Part shown: piece after piece, positions 33,496 through 47,886 of the stretch
Numbering within the stretch: position 1 is the stretch's first letter
How the letters are laid out: each line of letters begins with the position of its first letter
From: Arenicola marina
Lineage: Eukaryota > Annelida > Polychaeta > Arenicolidae
NCBI GenBank assembly: GCA_964019135.1
Contig: OZ025263.1
Coordinates: forward strand, 26,721,639-26,785,638
Reading direction: 5' to 3'
Length of the DNA stretch: 64,000 nucleotides
Made by a program: the position numbers and the translations under genes
Notes under the pieces: model-generated
Seen by the model: only the letters and a program-made list of their open reading frames with translations
Told to the model about the DNA's origin: nothing
Database searches by the model: none

Positions 33496-36400
33496 GGGCA
33501 CCCGCTCGTGGCACTCCCATTCCGTCCATACCCTCTCCTGGCACTCCCATTCTGCCCATACCATCTCCTGGCACTCCCATTCCGCCCATACCCACTCCTG
33601 GCATTCCTATTCCCTCCATACCCATTCCTGGCACTCCCATTCCGCCCATACCCACTCTTGGCACCCACATTACCTCCATACCCATTCCTGGCACTCCCAT
33701 TCCGCCCATACCCACTCCTGGCACTCCCATTCCCTCCATACCCTCTCCAGGCACTCCTACACTGTCCATACCCACTCTTGGCACTCCCATTCTGCCCATA
33801 CCCACTCCTGGCACTCCCATTCGGTCCATACCCACTCCTGGCACTCCCATTCCGTCCATACCCTCTCCAGGCACTCCCATACCGTCCATACCCACTCTTG
33901 GCACTCCCATTCTGCCCATACCCACTCCTTGCACTCCCATTCCGTCCATACCGCCTCCTGGCACTCCCATTCCGTCCATACCCTCTTCAGGCACTCCCAT
34001 TCCGCCCATACTCACTCCTGGCACTGCCACTCCCTCCATACCCACTCGTGGCAGTCCCATTCCCTCCATACCCACTCCTGGCACTCCCATTCCCTCCATA
34101 CCCACTCGTGGCACTCCCATTCCCTCCATACCCACTCCTAGCACTCCCATTCCGCCCATACCCACTCCTGGCACTCCCATTCCGTCCATACCCACTCATG
34201 GCACTCCCATTCCGTCCATACCCACTCCTGGCACTCCCATTCCGTCCATACCCACTCGTGGCACTCCCATTCCGTCCATACCCACTCCTGGCACTCCCAT
34301 TCTGCCCATACCCTCTCCTGGCACTCCCATTCCACCCATACCCACTCCTGGCACTCCTATTCCCTCCATGCCCATTCCTGGCACTCCCATTTCGCCCATA
34401 CCCACTCCTGGCACTCACATTACCTCCATACCCACTCGTGGCACTCCCATTCCCTCCATACCCACTCCTGGCACTCCTATTCACTCCATACCCACTCCTG
34501 GCACTCCCAATCCCTCCATACCCACTCCTGGCACTCCCATTCCGCCCATACCCACTCCTGGCACTCCCATTCCGTCCATACCCACTCCTGGCACTCCCAT
34601 TCCGCCCATACCCAATCCTGGCACTCCCATTCCGCCCATACCCACTCCTGGCACTCCCATTCCGTCCATACCCACTCCTGGCACTCCCATTCCGCCCATA
34701 CCCAATCCTGGCACTCCCATTCCGCCCATGCCCTCTTCTGGCACTCCCATTCCCTCCATACCCACTCCTGGCACTTCCATTCCGGCCATGCCCACTCCTG
34801 GCACTCCCATTCCCTGAATACCTACTCTTGGCACTCCCATTTCCTCCATACCTACCCGTGGCACTACCATTCTCTCCATACCCACTCCTGGCACTCCCAT
34901 TCCCTCCATACCCACTCCTGGCACTCCCATTCCGCCCATACCCTCTCGTGGCACTCTCATTCCCTCCACGCTCACTCGTGGCACTCCCATTCTCTCCATC
35001 CCTACTCCTGGCACTCCCATTCCCTCCAAACCCACTCCTGGCACTCCCATTCCCTCCAAACCCACTCCTAGCACTCCCATTCCGCCCGTACCCATTCCTG
35101 GCAGTCCTATTCCCTCCATACCCTCTCCTGGCACTTCCATTCCCTCCATGCCCACTCCTGGCACTCCCATTCTCTCCATGCCCACTCCTGGAACTCCCAT
35201 TCCCTCCAAACCCACTCCTGGCACTCCCATTCCGCCCGTACCCACTCCTGGCACGCCCATTCCACCCATACCCTCTTCTGGCACTCACATTCCGTCCGTA
35301 CCCACTCGTGGCAGTCCCATTTTGCCCATACCTACTCCTGGCACTCCCATTCCCTCCATACCCACTTCTGGCACGCCCATTCCGTCCATACTCTCCCCTG
35401 GCACTCCCATTCCGTCCATGCTCACTCCTGGCACACCCATTCACTCCAAACCCACTCATGGCACTCCCATTCCGTCTATACCCACTCCTGGAACCCCCAT
35501 TCCGCATATATCCACTCCTGGCACTCCCATTCCGTCCATACCCACTCCTGGCACTCCCATTCCGTCCATACCCTCTCCAGGCACTCCCATACCGTCCATA
35601 CCCACTCTTGGCACTCCCATTCTGCCCATACCCACTCCTGACACCCCCATTCCGTCCATACCCACTCCTGGCACTCCCATTCCGCCCATACCCTCTCCAG
35701 GCACTCTCATACCGTCCATACCCACCTTTGGCACTCTCATTCTGCCCATACCCACTCCTGGCACTCCCATTCCGTCCATACCCTCTCCAGGTACTCCCAT
35801 TCCGCCCATGCTCACTCCTGGCACTGCTACTCCCTCCATACCCACTCGTGGCAGTCCCATTCCCTCCATACCTTTTCCTGGCACTCCCATTCCCTCCATA
35901 CCCAATCCTGGCACTCCCATTCCGTCCATACCCTCTCCTGGCACTCCCATTCCGTCCGTACCCGCTCCTGGCACTCCCATACCGTCCATACCCACTCTTG
36001 GCACTCCCATTTTGCCCATACCCACTCCTGGCACTCCCATTCCCTCCATGCCCACTCCTGGCACTCCCATTCCCTCCATGCCCACTCCTCGCACTCCCAA
36101 TCCCTCCATGCCCACTCCTGGAACTCCCATTCCCTCCAAGCCCACTCCTGGCACTCCCATTCCGCCCGTACCCACTCCTGGCACGCCCGTTCCGCCCATA
36201 CCCTCTTCTGGCACTCCCATTCCGTCGGTACCCACTCGTGGCAGCCCCATTCTGCCCATACCCACTCCTGGCACTCCCATTCCCTCCATACCCACTCCTG
36301 GCACTCCCATTCCGTCCATACCCTCTCCTGGCACTCCCATTCCGTCCGTACCCGCTCCTGGCACTCCCATACCGTCCATACCCACTCTTGGCACTCCCAT

Positions 36401-37980
36401 TCTGCCCATACCCACTCCTGGCACTCCCATTCCCTCCATGCCCACTCCTGGCACTCCCATTCCCTCCATGAGCACTCCTCGCACTCCCAATCCCTCCATG
36501 CCCACTCCTGGAACTCCCATTCCCTCCAAACCCACTCCTGGCACTCCCATTCCGCCCGTACCCACTCCTGGCACGCCCGTTCCGCCCATACCCTCTTCTG
36601 GCACTCCCATTCCGTCCGTACCCACTCGTGGGAGCCCCATTCTGCCCATACCCACTCCTGGCACTCCCATTCCCTCCATACCCACTTCTGGCACGCCCAT
36701 TCCGTCCATACTCTCCCCTGGCACTCCCATTCCGCCCATACCCACTCCAGACACACCCATTCTGCCCATACCCACTCCTGACACCCCCATTCCGTCCATA
36801 CCCACTCCTGGCTCTCCCATTCCTTTCATACCCACTCCTGGCACTCCCATTCCGTCCATACCCACTCCTGGCACTCCCATTCTGCCCATACCTACTCCTG
36901 GCGCGCCCATTCCCTCCATACCCAATCCTGGCACTCCCATTCACTTCATGCCCACTCGTGGCACTCCCATTCCCTCCATACCCACTCGTGGCACTCCCAT
37001 TCTGCCCATACCCTCTCCTGGCATCCCATTCCGCCCATGCCCACTCCTGGCACTCCTATTCCCTCCATACCTATTCCTGGCACTCCCATTCCGCCCATTC
37101 CCACTCCTGGCACTTATATTACCTCCATACCCACTCGTGGCACTCCCATTCCCTCCATACCCACTCCTGGCACCCCCATTCCTTCAATACCCACTCCTGG
37201 CACTCCCATTTTGTCCATACCCTCTCCTGGCACTCCCATTCCGTCCATACCCTCTCCTGGCACTCCCATTCCGTCCATACCCACTCCTGGCACTCCCATT
37301 CCCTCCATGCCCACTTCTGGCACTCCCATTCCGTCCATACCCACTTCTGGCACTCCCATTTCGTCCATACCTTCACCTGGCACTCCCATTCCACCCATGC
37401 TTTCTCCTGGCACTCCTATTCCGTCCATACTCACTCCTGGCACTCCCATTTCGTCCATACCCACTCCAGGCACTCTCATTCTACCCATACCCACTCCTGG
37501 CACTCCCATTCCCTCAATACTCTCCCCTGACACTCCCATTCCATCCATACCCTCTCCTGGCACTTCCATTCCGCCCATGCCCACTCCTGGCACTCCCATG
37601 CTGCCAATACCCACTTCTGGCACTCCCATTCCCTCAATACTCTTCCCTGACACTCCCATTCCTTCCATACCCTCTCCTGGCACTTCCATTCCGCCCATAC
37701 CCATTCCTGCCACTCCCATTCCCTCCATACCCACTCCTGACACCCCCATTCCGTCTATACCCACTCCTGGCACTCCCATTCCTTGCATTCCCACTCCTGG
37801 CACTCCCATTCCGTCCATACCCACTCCTGGCACTCCCATTCTGCCCATACCCACTCCTGGCGAGCCCATTCCCTCCATACCCACTCCTGGCACTCCCAGT
37901 CTGCCCATACCCTCTCCTGGCACTCCCATTCATTCCATGCCCACTCCTGGCACTCCCATTCTGCCCATACCCTCTCCTGG

Positions 37981-40900
37981 CAATCCCATTCATTCCATGC
38001 CCACTCCTGGCACTCCCATTCCCTCCATATGCACTCTTGACACTCCCATTCTGCCCATACCCACTCCTGACACTCCCATTCCGCCTATACCCACTCCTGG
38101 CACTCCCATTCCCTCCATACCCACTCCTGGCACTCCCATTCTCTCCATGCCCACTCCTGGCACTCCCATTCTCTCCATACCCACTCCTGGCACTCCCATT
38201 CCGCCCATACCCACTCCTGGCACTCCCATTCCGCCCATACCCACTCCTGGTACTCCCATTCTGCCCATACCCACTTCTGGCAATCCCATTCCCTCCATAT
38301 GCACTCCTGACACTTCTATTCTGCCCATACCCACTCCTGGCACTCCCATTCCGTCTATGCCCTTCCCTGGCACTCCCATTCCGTCCATACCCTCTCCTGG
38401 CACTCCCATTCCGTCCATAGCCACTCCTCGCACTCCCATTCCGTCCATACCCACTCCTGGCACTCCCATTCCCTCCATATCTACTCCTGGCACACCCATT
38501 CCCTCCATGCCCACTCCTGGCACTCCCATTCCGTCTATACTCACTCCTGGCACTCCCATTCCCACCATACCCACTCCTGGCACTCCCATTCCCTCTATGC
38601 CCACTCCTGGCACTCCCATTCCGTCCATGCCCACTCCTGGCACTCCCATTCCCTCCATACCCACTCCTGGCACTCCCATGCCCTTCATACCCACTCCTGG
38701 CACTCCCATTCCCTCAATACCTACTCCTGGCACTCCCATTCCGCCTATGCCCTCTCCTGGCACTCCCATTCCCTCCATATGCTCTCTTGACACTCCCATT
38801 CTGCCCATACCCACTCCTGACACTCCCATTCCGCTTATACCCACTCCTGGCACTCCCATTCCGTCTATAGCCACTCCTGCCACTCCCATTCCGTCCATAC
38901 CCACTCCTGGCACTCCCATTCCGTTCATACCCACTCCTGGCACTCCCATTCCCTCCATACCCGCTCCTGGCGCTCCCATTCTCTCAATGCCTACTCCTGG
39001 CACTCCCATTTCCTCCATACCCACTCCTGGCACTCCCATTTCGTCCATACCCACTCCTGGCGCTCCCATTCCGCCCATACCCACTCCTGGCACTCCCATT
39101 CCGCCCATACCCACTCCTGTCACTCCCATTCTGCCCATACCCACTTCTGGCACTCCCATTCCCTCCATATGCACTCCTGACACTCCTATTCTGCCCATAC
39201 CCACTCCTGGCACTCCCATTCCGTCTATGCCCACTCCTGGCACTCCCATTCCGTCCATACCCTCTCCTGGCACTCCCATTCCATCCATACCCACTCCTCG
39301 CACTCCCATTCCGTCCATACCCACTCCTGGCACTCCCATTTCCTCCATATCTACTCCTGGCACTCCCGTTCCCTCCATGCCCACTCCTGGCACTCCCATT
39401 CCGTCTATACTCACTCCTGGCACTCCCATTCCCTCCATACCCACTCCTGGCACTCCCATTCCCTCCATACCCACTCCTGGCACTCCCATTCCGTCCATGC
39501 CCACTCCTGGCACTCCCATTCCGTCCATACCCACTCCTGGCACTCCCATTTCCTCCATATCTACTCCTGGCACTCCCGTTCCCTCCATGCCCACTCCTGG
39601 CACTCCCATTCCGCCCATACCCTCTCCTGGCACTCCCATTCCGCCCATACCCTCTCCTGGCACTCCCATTCCGCCCATACCCACTCCTGGCACTCCCATT
39701 CCGCCCATACCCTCTCCTGGCACTCCCATTCCCTCCATACCCACTCCTGGCACTCCCATTCCGCCCATACCCACTCCTGGCACTCCCATTCCGCCCATAC
39801 CCACTCCTGGCACTCCCATTCCGCCCATACCCACTCCTGGCACTCCCATTCCGCCCATACCAACTCCTGGCGCTCCCATTCCGCCCATACCCACTCCTGG
39901 CACTCCCATTCCGTCCATACCCTCTCCTGGCACTCCCATTCCGTCCATAGCCACTCCTCGCACTCCCATTCCGTCCATACCCACTCCTGGCACTCCCATT
40001 CCCTCCATATCTACTCCTGGCACTCCCCTTCCCTCCATGCCCACTCCTGGCACTCCCATTCCGTCTATACTCACTCCTGGCACTCCCATTCCCTCCATAC
40101 CCACTCCTGGCACTCCCATTCCCTCTATGCCCACTCCTGGCACTCCCATTCCGTCCATGCCCACTCCTGGCACTCCCATTCCCTCCATACCCTCTCCTGG
40201 CACTCCCATTCCGTCTATACCCACTCCTGGCACCCCCATTCCTTCAATACCCACTCCTGGCACTCCCATTCCGTCCATACCCTCTCCTGGCACTCCCATT
40301 AAGTCCATACCCACTCCTGGCACTCCCATTCCCTCCATACCCACTCCTCGCACTCCCATTGCCTCCATACCCACTCCTGGCACTCCCATTCCGTCCATAC
40401 CCACTTCTGGCACTCCCATTTCGTCCATACCCACTGCTGGCACTCCCATTTCGCCCATACCCTCTCCTGGCACTCCCATTTCGTCCATACCTTCTCCTGG
40501 CACTCCGATTCCACTCATGCCTTCTCCTGGCACTCCTATACCGTCCATACTCACTCCTGGCACTCCCATTTCGTCCATATCCACTCCTGGCACTTCCATT
40601 CCGTCCATACCCTCTCCAGGCACTCCCATTCTCTCAATACTCTCCCCCGACACTCCCATTCCGTCCATGCCCTCTCCTGGCACTTCCATTCCGCCCATAC
40701 CCACTCCTGGCACTCCCATTCTGCCAATACCAACTTCTGGCACTCCCATTCCCTCAATACTCTCCCCTGATACTCCCATTCCGTCCATACCCTCTCCTGG
40801 CACTTCCATTCCGCCCATACCCACTCCTGACACTCCCATTCTGCCCATACCCACTCCTGACACCCCCATTCCGTCTATACCCACTCCTGGCACTCCCATT

Positions 40901-41370
40901 CCTTTCATACCCACTCTTGGCACTCCCATTCCGTCCATACCCACTCCTGGCGCGCCCATCCCCTCCACACCCAATCCTGTCACTCCCATTCCGCCCATAC
41001 CGTCTCCTGGCACTCTCATTCTGCCCATACCCACTCCTGGCACTCCCATTCCGTCCATACCCACTCCTGGCACTCCCATTCCGTCTATGCCCACCCCTGG
41101 CACTCCCATTCCGTCCAATCCCACTCCTGGCGCTCCCATTCCGTCCATACCCTCTCCTGGCACTCCCATTCCCTCCATACCCACTACTGGCACTCCCATT
41201 CTCTCCATACCCACTCCTGGCACTCCCATTCCCTCCATACCTACTCCTGGCACTCCCATTGCGTCTATGCCCACTCCTGGCACTCCCATTCCCTCCATAC
41301 CTACTCCTGGCACTCCCATTCCATCTATACCCACTCCTGGCACTCCCATTTCGCCCATACCCACTCCTGG
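37981..41370 (+). repeat. Higher-order repeat within the array, copy 1 (113 units)
   Basis: 3,390 bp that reappear, variant by variant, at 41,371-45,060. Diagnostic units include CAATCCCATTCATTCCATGC, the CCATATGCACTCTTGAC unit and ATTAAGTCCATACCC. Confidence 0.9.
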
Positions 41371-44300
41371 CAATCCCATTCATTCCATGCCCACTCCTGG
41401 CACTCCCATTCCCTCCATATGCACTCTTGACACTCCCATTCTGCCCATACCCACTCCTGACACTCCCATTCCGCCTATACCCACTCCTGGCACTCCCATT
41501 CCCTCCATACCCACTCCTGGCACTCCCATTCTCTCCATGCCCACTCCTGGCACTCCCATTCTCTCCATACCCACTCCTGGCACTCCCATTCCGCCCATAC
41601 CCACTCCTGGCACTCCCATTCCGCCCATACCCACTCCTGGTACTCCCATTCTGCCCATACCCACTTCTGGCAATCCCATTCCCTCCATATGCACTCCTGA
41701 CACTTCTATTCTGCCCATACCCACTCCTGGCACTCCCATTCCGTCTATGCCCTCCCCTGGCACTCCCATTCCGTCCATACCCTCTCCTGGCACTCCCATT
41801 CCGTCCATAGCCACTCCTCGCACTCCCATTCCGTCCATACCCACTCCTGGCACTCCCATTCCCTCCATATCTACTCCTGGCACACCCATTCCCTCCATGC
41901 CCACTCCTGGCACTCCCATTCCGTCTATACTCACTCCTGGCACTCCCATTCCCATCATACCCACTCCTGGCACTCCCATTCCCTCTATGCCCACTCCTGG
42001 CACTCCCATTCCGTCCATGCCCACTCCTGGCACTCCCATTCCCTCCATACCCACTCCTGGCACTCCCATGCCCTTCATACCCACTCCTGGCACTCCCATT
42101 CCCTCAATACCTACTCCTGGCACTCCCATTCCGCCTATGCCCTCTCCTGGCACTCCCATTCCCTCCATATGCTCTCTTGACACTCCCATTCTGCCCATAC
42201 CCACTCCTGACACTCCCATTCCGCTTATACCCACTCCTGGCACTCCCATTCCGTCTATAGCCACTCCTGCCACTCCCATTCCGTCCATACCCACTCCTGG
42301 CACTCCCATTCCGTTCATACCCACTCCTGGCACTCCCATTCCCTCCATACCCGCTCCTGGCGCTCCCATTCTCTCAATGCCTACTCCTGGCACTCCCATT
42401 TCCTCCATACCCACTCCTGGCACTCCCATTTCGTCCATACCCACTCCTGGCGCTCCCATTCCGCCCATACCCACTCCTGGCACTCCCATTCCGCCCATAC
42501 CCACTCCTGTCACTCCCATTCTGCCCATACCCACTTCTGGCACTCCCATTCCCTCCATATGCACTCCTGACACTCCTATTCTGCCCATACCCACTCCTGG
42601 CACTCCCATTCCGTCTATGCCCACTCCTGGCACTCCCATTCCGTCCATACCCTCTCCTGGCACTCCCATTCCATCCATACCCACTCCTCGCACTCCCATT
42701 CCGTCCATACCCACTCCTGGCACTCCCATTTCCTCCATATCTACTCCTGGCACTCCCGTTCCCTCCATGCCCACTCCTGGCACTCCCATTCCGTCTATAC
42801 TCACTCCTGGCACTCCCATTCCCTCCATACCCACTCCTGGCACTCCCATTCCCTCCATACCCACTCCTGGCACTCCCATTCCGTCCATGCCCACTCCTGG
42901 CACTCCCATTCCGTCCATACCCACTCCTGGCACTCCCATGCCCTTCATACCCACTCCTGGCACTCCCATTCCCTCCATACCCACTCCTGGCACTCCCATT
43001 CCGCCTATGCCCTCTCCTGGCACTGCCATTCCGTCCATACCCACTCCTGGCACTCCCATTTCGTCCATACCCTCTTCTGGCACTCCCATTCCGCCCATAC
43101 CCACTCCTGGCACTCCCATTCTGCCCATACCCACTCCTGGCACTCCCATTCCGTCTATGCCCTCCCCTTGCACTCGCACTCCGTCCATACCCTCTCCTGG
43201 CACTCCCATTCCGTCTATACCCACTCCTGGCACCCCCATTCCTTCAATACCCACTCCTGGCACTCCCATTCCGCCCATACCCTCTCCTGGCACTCCCATT
43301 CCGCCCATACCCTCTCCTGGCACTCCCATTCCGCCCATACCCACTCCTGGCACTCCCATTCCGCCCATACCCTCTCCTGGCACTCCCATTCCCTCCATAC
43401 CCACTCCTGGCACTCCCATTCCGCCCATACCCACTCCTGGCACTCCCATTCCGCCCATACCCACTCCTGGCACTCCCATTCCGCCCATACCCACTCCTGG
43501 CACTCCCATTCCGCCCATACCAACTCCTGGCGCTCCCATTCCGCCCATACCCACTCCTGGCACTCCCATTCCGTCCATACCCTCTCCTGGCACTCCCATT
43601 CCGTCCATAGCCACTCCTCGCACTCCCATTCCGTCCATACCCACTCCTGGCACTCCCATTCCCTCCATATCTACTCCTGGCACTCCCATTCCCTCCATGC
43701 CCACTCCTGGCACTCCCATTCCGTCTATACTCACTCCTGGCACTCCCATTCCCTCCATACCCACTCCTGGCACTCCCATTCCCTCTATGCCCACTCCTGG
43801 CACTCCCATTCCGTCCATGCCCACTCCTGGCACTCCCATTCCCTCCATACCCTCTCCTGGCACTCCCATTCCGTCTATACCCACTCCTGGCACCCCCATT
43901 CCTTCAATACCCACTCCTGGCACTCCCATTCCGTCCATACCCTCTCCTGGCACTCCCATTAAGTCCATACCCACTCCTGGCACTCCCATTCCCTCCATAC
44001 CCACTCCTCGCACTCCCATTGCCTCCATACCCACTCCTGGCACTCCCATTCCGTCCATACCCACTTCTGGCACTCCCATTTCGTCCATACCCACTGCTGG
44101 CACTCCCATTTCGCCCATACCCTCTCCTGGCACTCCCATTTCGTCCATACCTTCTCCTGGCACTCCGATTCCACTCATGCCTTCTCCTGGCACTCCTATA
44201 CCGTCCATACTCACTCCTGGCACTCCCATTTCGTCCATATCCACTCCTGGCACTTCCATTCCGTCCATACCCTCTCCAGGCACTCCGATTCTCTCAATAC

Positions 44301-45060
44301 TCTCCCCCGACACTCCCATTCCGTCCATGCCCTCTCCTGGCACTTCCATTCCGCCCATACCCACTCCTGGCACTCCCATTCTGCCAATACCAACTTCTGG
44401 CACTCCCATTCCCTCAATACTCTCCCCTGATACTCCCATTCCGTCCATACCCTCTCCTGGCACTTCCATTCCGCCCATACCCACTCCTGACACTCCCATT
44501 CTGCCCATACCCACTCCTGACACCCCCATTCCGTCTATACCCACTCCTGGCACTCCCATTCCTTTCATACCCACTCTTGGCACTCCCATTCCGTCCATAC
44601 CCACACCTGGCACTCCCATTCTGCCCATACCCACTCCTGGCGCGCCCATCCCCTCCACACCCAATCCTGTCACTCCCATTCCGCCCATACCGTCTCCTGG
44701 CACTCTCATTCTGCCCATACCCACTCCTGGCACTCCCATTCCGTCCATACCCACTCCTGGCACTCCCATTCCGTCTATGCCCACCCCTGGCACTCCCATT
44801 CCGTCCAATCCCACTCCTGGCGCTCCCATTCCGTCCATACCCTCTCCTGGCACTCCCATTCCCTCCATACCCACTACTGGCACTCCCATTCTCTCCATAC
44901 CCACTCCTGGCACTCCCATTCCCTCCATACCTACTCCTGGCACTCCCATTGCGTCTATGCCCACTCCTGGCACTCCCATTTCCTCCATACCTACTCCTGG
45001 CACTCCCATTCCATCTATACCCACTCCTGGCACTCCCATTTCGCCCATACCCACTCCTGG
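41371..45060 (+). repeat. Higher-order repeat within the array, copy 2 (123 units)
   Basis: Matches copy 1 at an offset of 3,390 bp up to about 42,930, then 3,660 bp, then 3,690 bp. Differences are whole 30-bp units: a net gain of nine units around 42,931-43,260 and one at about 44,611. Almost no point differences, so the duplication is recent. Confidence 0.9.
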
Positions 45061-46925
45061 CACTCCCATTCCGCCCATACCCTCTCCTGGCACTCCCATT
45101 CCCCCCATACCCACTCCTGGCACTTCCATCTCGTCCATACCCTCTCCTGGCACTCCCATTCCGTCCATACCCTATCCTGGCACTCCCATTCCCTCCATGC
45201 CCACTCCTGGCGCTTCCATTCCCTCCATGCCTAATCCTGGCACTCCCATTCCCTCCATACCCACTCCTGGCACCCCCATTCCTTCAATACCCACTCCTGG
45301 CACTCCCATTCCGCCCATATCCACTCCTGGCACTCCCATTCCGCCCATACCCACTCCTGGCACTCCCATTCCGCCCATACCAACTCCTGGTACTCCCATT
45401 CCCTCCATACCCACTCCTGGCACTTCCATTCCGTCCATACCCATTCCTGGCACTCCCATTCCGCCCATACCCTCTCCTGGCACTCCCATTTCGTCCATAC
45501 CCTCTCCTGGCACTCCCATTTCGTCCATACCCTCTCCTGGCACTCCCATTCCGCCCATACCCTCTCCTGGCACTCCCATTTCGTCCATACCCTCTCCTGG
45601 CACTCCCATTCCGCCCATACCCACTCCTGGCACTCCCATTCCGCCCATACCAACTCCTGGCACTCCCATTCCCTCCATACCCACTCCTGGCACTCCCATT
45701 CCGTCCATACCCACTCCTGGCACTCCCATTCCGCCCATACCCTCTCCTGGCACTCCCATTTCGTCCATACCCTCTCCTGGCACTCCCATTCCGCCCATAC
45801 CAACTCCTGGCACTCCCATTCCGTCTATACCAACTCCTGGCACTCCCATTCCACCCATACCAACTCCTGGCACTCCCATTCCGCCCATACCCTCTCCTGG
45901 CACTCCCATTCCCTCCATACCCACTCCTGGCACTCCCATTCCGCCCATACCCACTCCTGGCACTCCCATTCCGCCCATACCCACTCCTGGCACTCCCATT
46001 CCGCCCACACCCACTCCTGGCACTCCCATTCCGCCCATACCCTCTCCTGGCACTCCCATTCCGCCCATACCCTCTCCTGGCACTCCCATTCCGCCCATAC
46101 CCACTCCTGGCACTCCCATTCCGCCCATACCCTCTCCTGGCACTCCCATTCCCTCCATACCCACTCCTGGCACTCCCATTCCGCCCATACCCACTCCTGG
46201 CACTCCCATTCCGCCCATACCCACTCCTGGCACTCCCATTCCGCCCATACCCACTCCTGGCACTCCCATTCCGCCCATACCAACTCCTGGCGCTCCCATT
46301 CCGCCCATACCCACTCCTGGCACTCCCATTCTGCCCATACCCACTCCTGGCACTCCCATTCCGCCCATACCCACTCCTGGCACTCCCATTCCGCCCATAC
46401 CCTCTCCTGGCACTCCCATTCCGCCCATACCCACTCCTGGCACTCCCATTCCACCCATACCCTCTCCTGGCACTCCCATTCCGCCCATACCCTCTCCAGG
46501 CACTCCCATTCCGCCCATACCCACTCCTGGCACTCCCATTCCGTCCATACCCTCTCCTGGCACTCCCATTCCGTCCATACCCTCTCCTGGCACTCCCATT
46601 CCCTCCATACCCACTCCTGGCACTCCCATTCCGCCCATACCAACTCCTGGCACTCCCATTCCGTCTATACCCTCTCCTGGCACTCCCATTCCCTCCATAC
46701 CCACTCCTGGCACTCCCATTCCCTCCATGCCCTCTCCTGGCACTCCAATTCCCTCCATACCCACTCCTGGCACTCCCATTCCCTCCATACCCTCTCCTGG
46801 CACTCCCATTCCCTCCATACCCACTCCTGGCACTCCCATTCCGCCCATACCCACTCCTGGCACTCCTATTCCCTCCATACCCACTCCTGGCACTCCCATT
46901 CCGCCCATACCCACTCCTGGCAATC

Positions 46926-47534
46926 ATTGCCTGCTTGTCCTCTCCTGACACTCGATCTTCCCTCCATTTCTGCGTTGTAGCAATGTCGTAATAAAGTCGA
47001 TCTTGTTTCCTCCTTGGGGGTAATGAAGTTACTCACAGAAATCAACATGTAATTGAGACATATCCCAATGTTGTTGTGCTCCGTGTCGACCTGATTGCGG
47101 TACATTACTTGTGAAAGAGCATATAAACTCTCAGTTTATCAGATAAGAAGTAAATTACATACATTAAAACACATTTAAATACATATCCAAACGCTTCTTG
47201 CACTCCGTTTCGCTCCGTTTCGGTGTTTTTATGCACCCTAAAGTCCGGTCTAGACGATAGGGTTTTCCAGCGGGACTTTGATACATCACTATACATATGA
47301 TGGGATTATTTATCCTATGTGTCTTTTTCTTATTACAGAATCACATCAGTCAGCTTCTACCATGTGACGGAAAGACATGCACTGATTGGCCAGAGATTTG
47401 ATGACCTATAGGTTTGACATAGCGAATAGCCCGTCGACAAGACCTACCGGTCAATAAAATATCCCATTCTCGTGGGAAGCGAGGGCGGGAGCGACCCCCA
47501 GCGGCCCACCCAATGTCTCATGGGTTGGTTGGTT
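46926..47534. other. Right flank of the 30-bp array; no gene seen
   Basis: Begins with one broken unit (CTCTCCTGACACTCGATCTT). No exon or RNA recognised. Confidence 0.3.
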
Positions 47535-47625
47535 GGTTATTCAAGACGCTTTAACCTCTGTTGGTCATATCGCGTCAATGGGAGAAGGAAGGGAGGGAGG
47601 AGCCATGTCCCCGGGGTAAGATCCA
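47535..47625 (-). mobile_element. SINE relic (3' half)
   Basis: On the minus strand: GGGGACATGGCTCC, CCCATTGACGCGATATGACC, then GGTTAAAGCGTCTTGAATAA and a run of AACC repeats, which appears to be the 3' tail of the SINE family. Confidence 0.65.
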
Positions 47626-47886
47626 TCCATTTCGAAAGATGTTTTTGTTGTATTAAATACACAGAGCTCGTTATTTTTATTGTTTTATTTATGAAAATTA
47701 TAATGCAAGAAATTACAGCTGAATTTTCAAGAATCTTGAAATTTGCCTTCGGACGACAGCAGCGGTAAAAGCGGAGCTTGCTTAGCGCCACCGGAGCATT
47801 ATTAATCTTTAGGGTCCAAACCATTCCGTTTCTCCACTGGAGCACAGGATAAAAATCGTTTCTGTCTGCGCCGATGCACCCCCTGC

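Larger units (their letters stand above)
33496..46925 (+). repeat. 13.4-kb minisatellite, about 447 units of 30 bp
   Basis: Consensus unit GGCACTCCCATTCCGCCCAT followed by ACCCACTCCT. The period is exactly 30 bp throughout: only one length change breaks the register (GGCATCCC for GGCACTCCC at about 37,021-37,028). Substitutions cluster at a few sites (CCG/CCC, CCC/TCC, ATA/ATG, ACT/TCT). Because 30 is divisible by three, long frames open on both strands, giving ten-residue repeats such as PGTPIPPIPT, LALPFRPYPL, GVGMGGMGVP and ARSGYGRNGS. In the first of these frames no consensus codon is one substitution from a stop, so its 3,300-codon openness is not evidence of coding. No splice sites, promoter or start context support a gene. 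The 3' quarter (45.3-46.9 kb) is the most uniform. Confidence 0.95.

Noticed and set aside
33277-46991. Several giant ORFs of 500-3,300 codons on both strands
   Set aside because: All are frames of one 30-bp minisatellite. Openness follows from the period and codon composition, not from selection; there are no splice or start signals and no frame shows clear synonymous bias.
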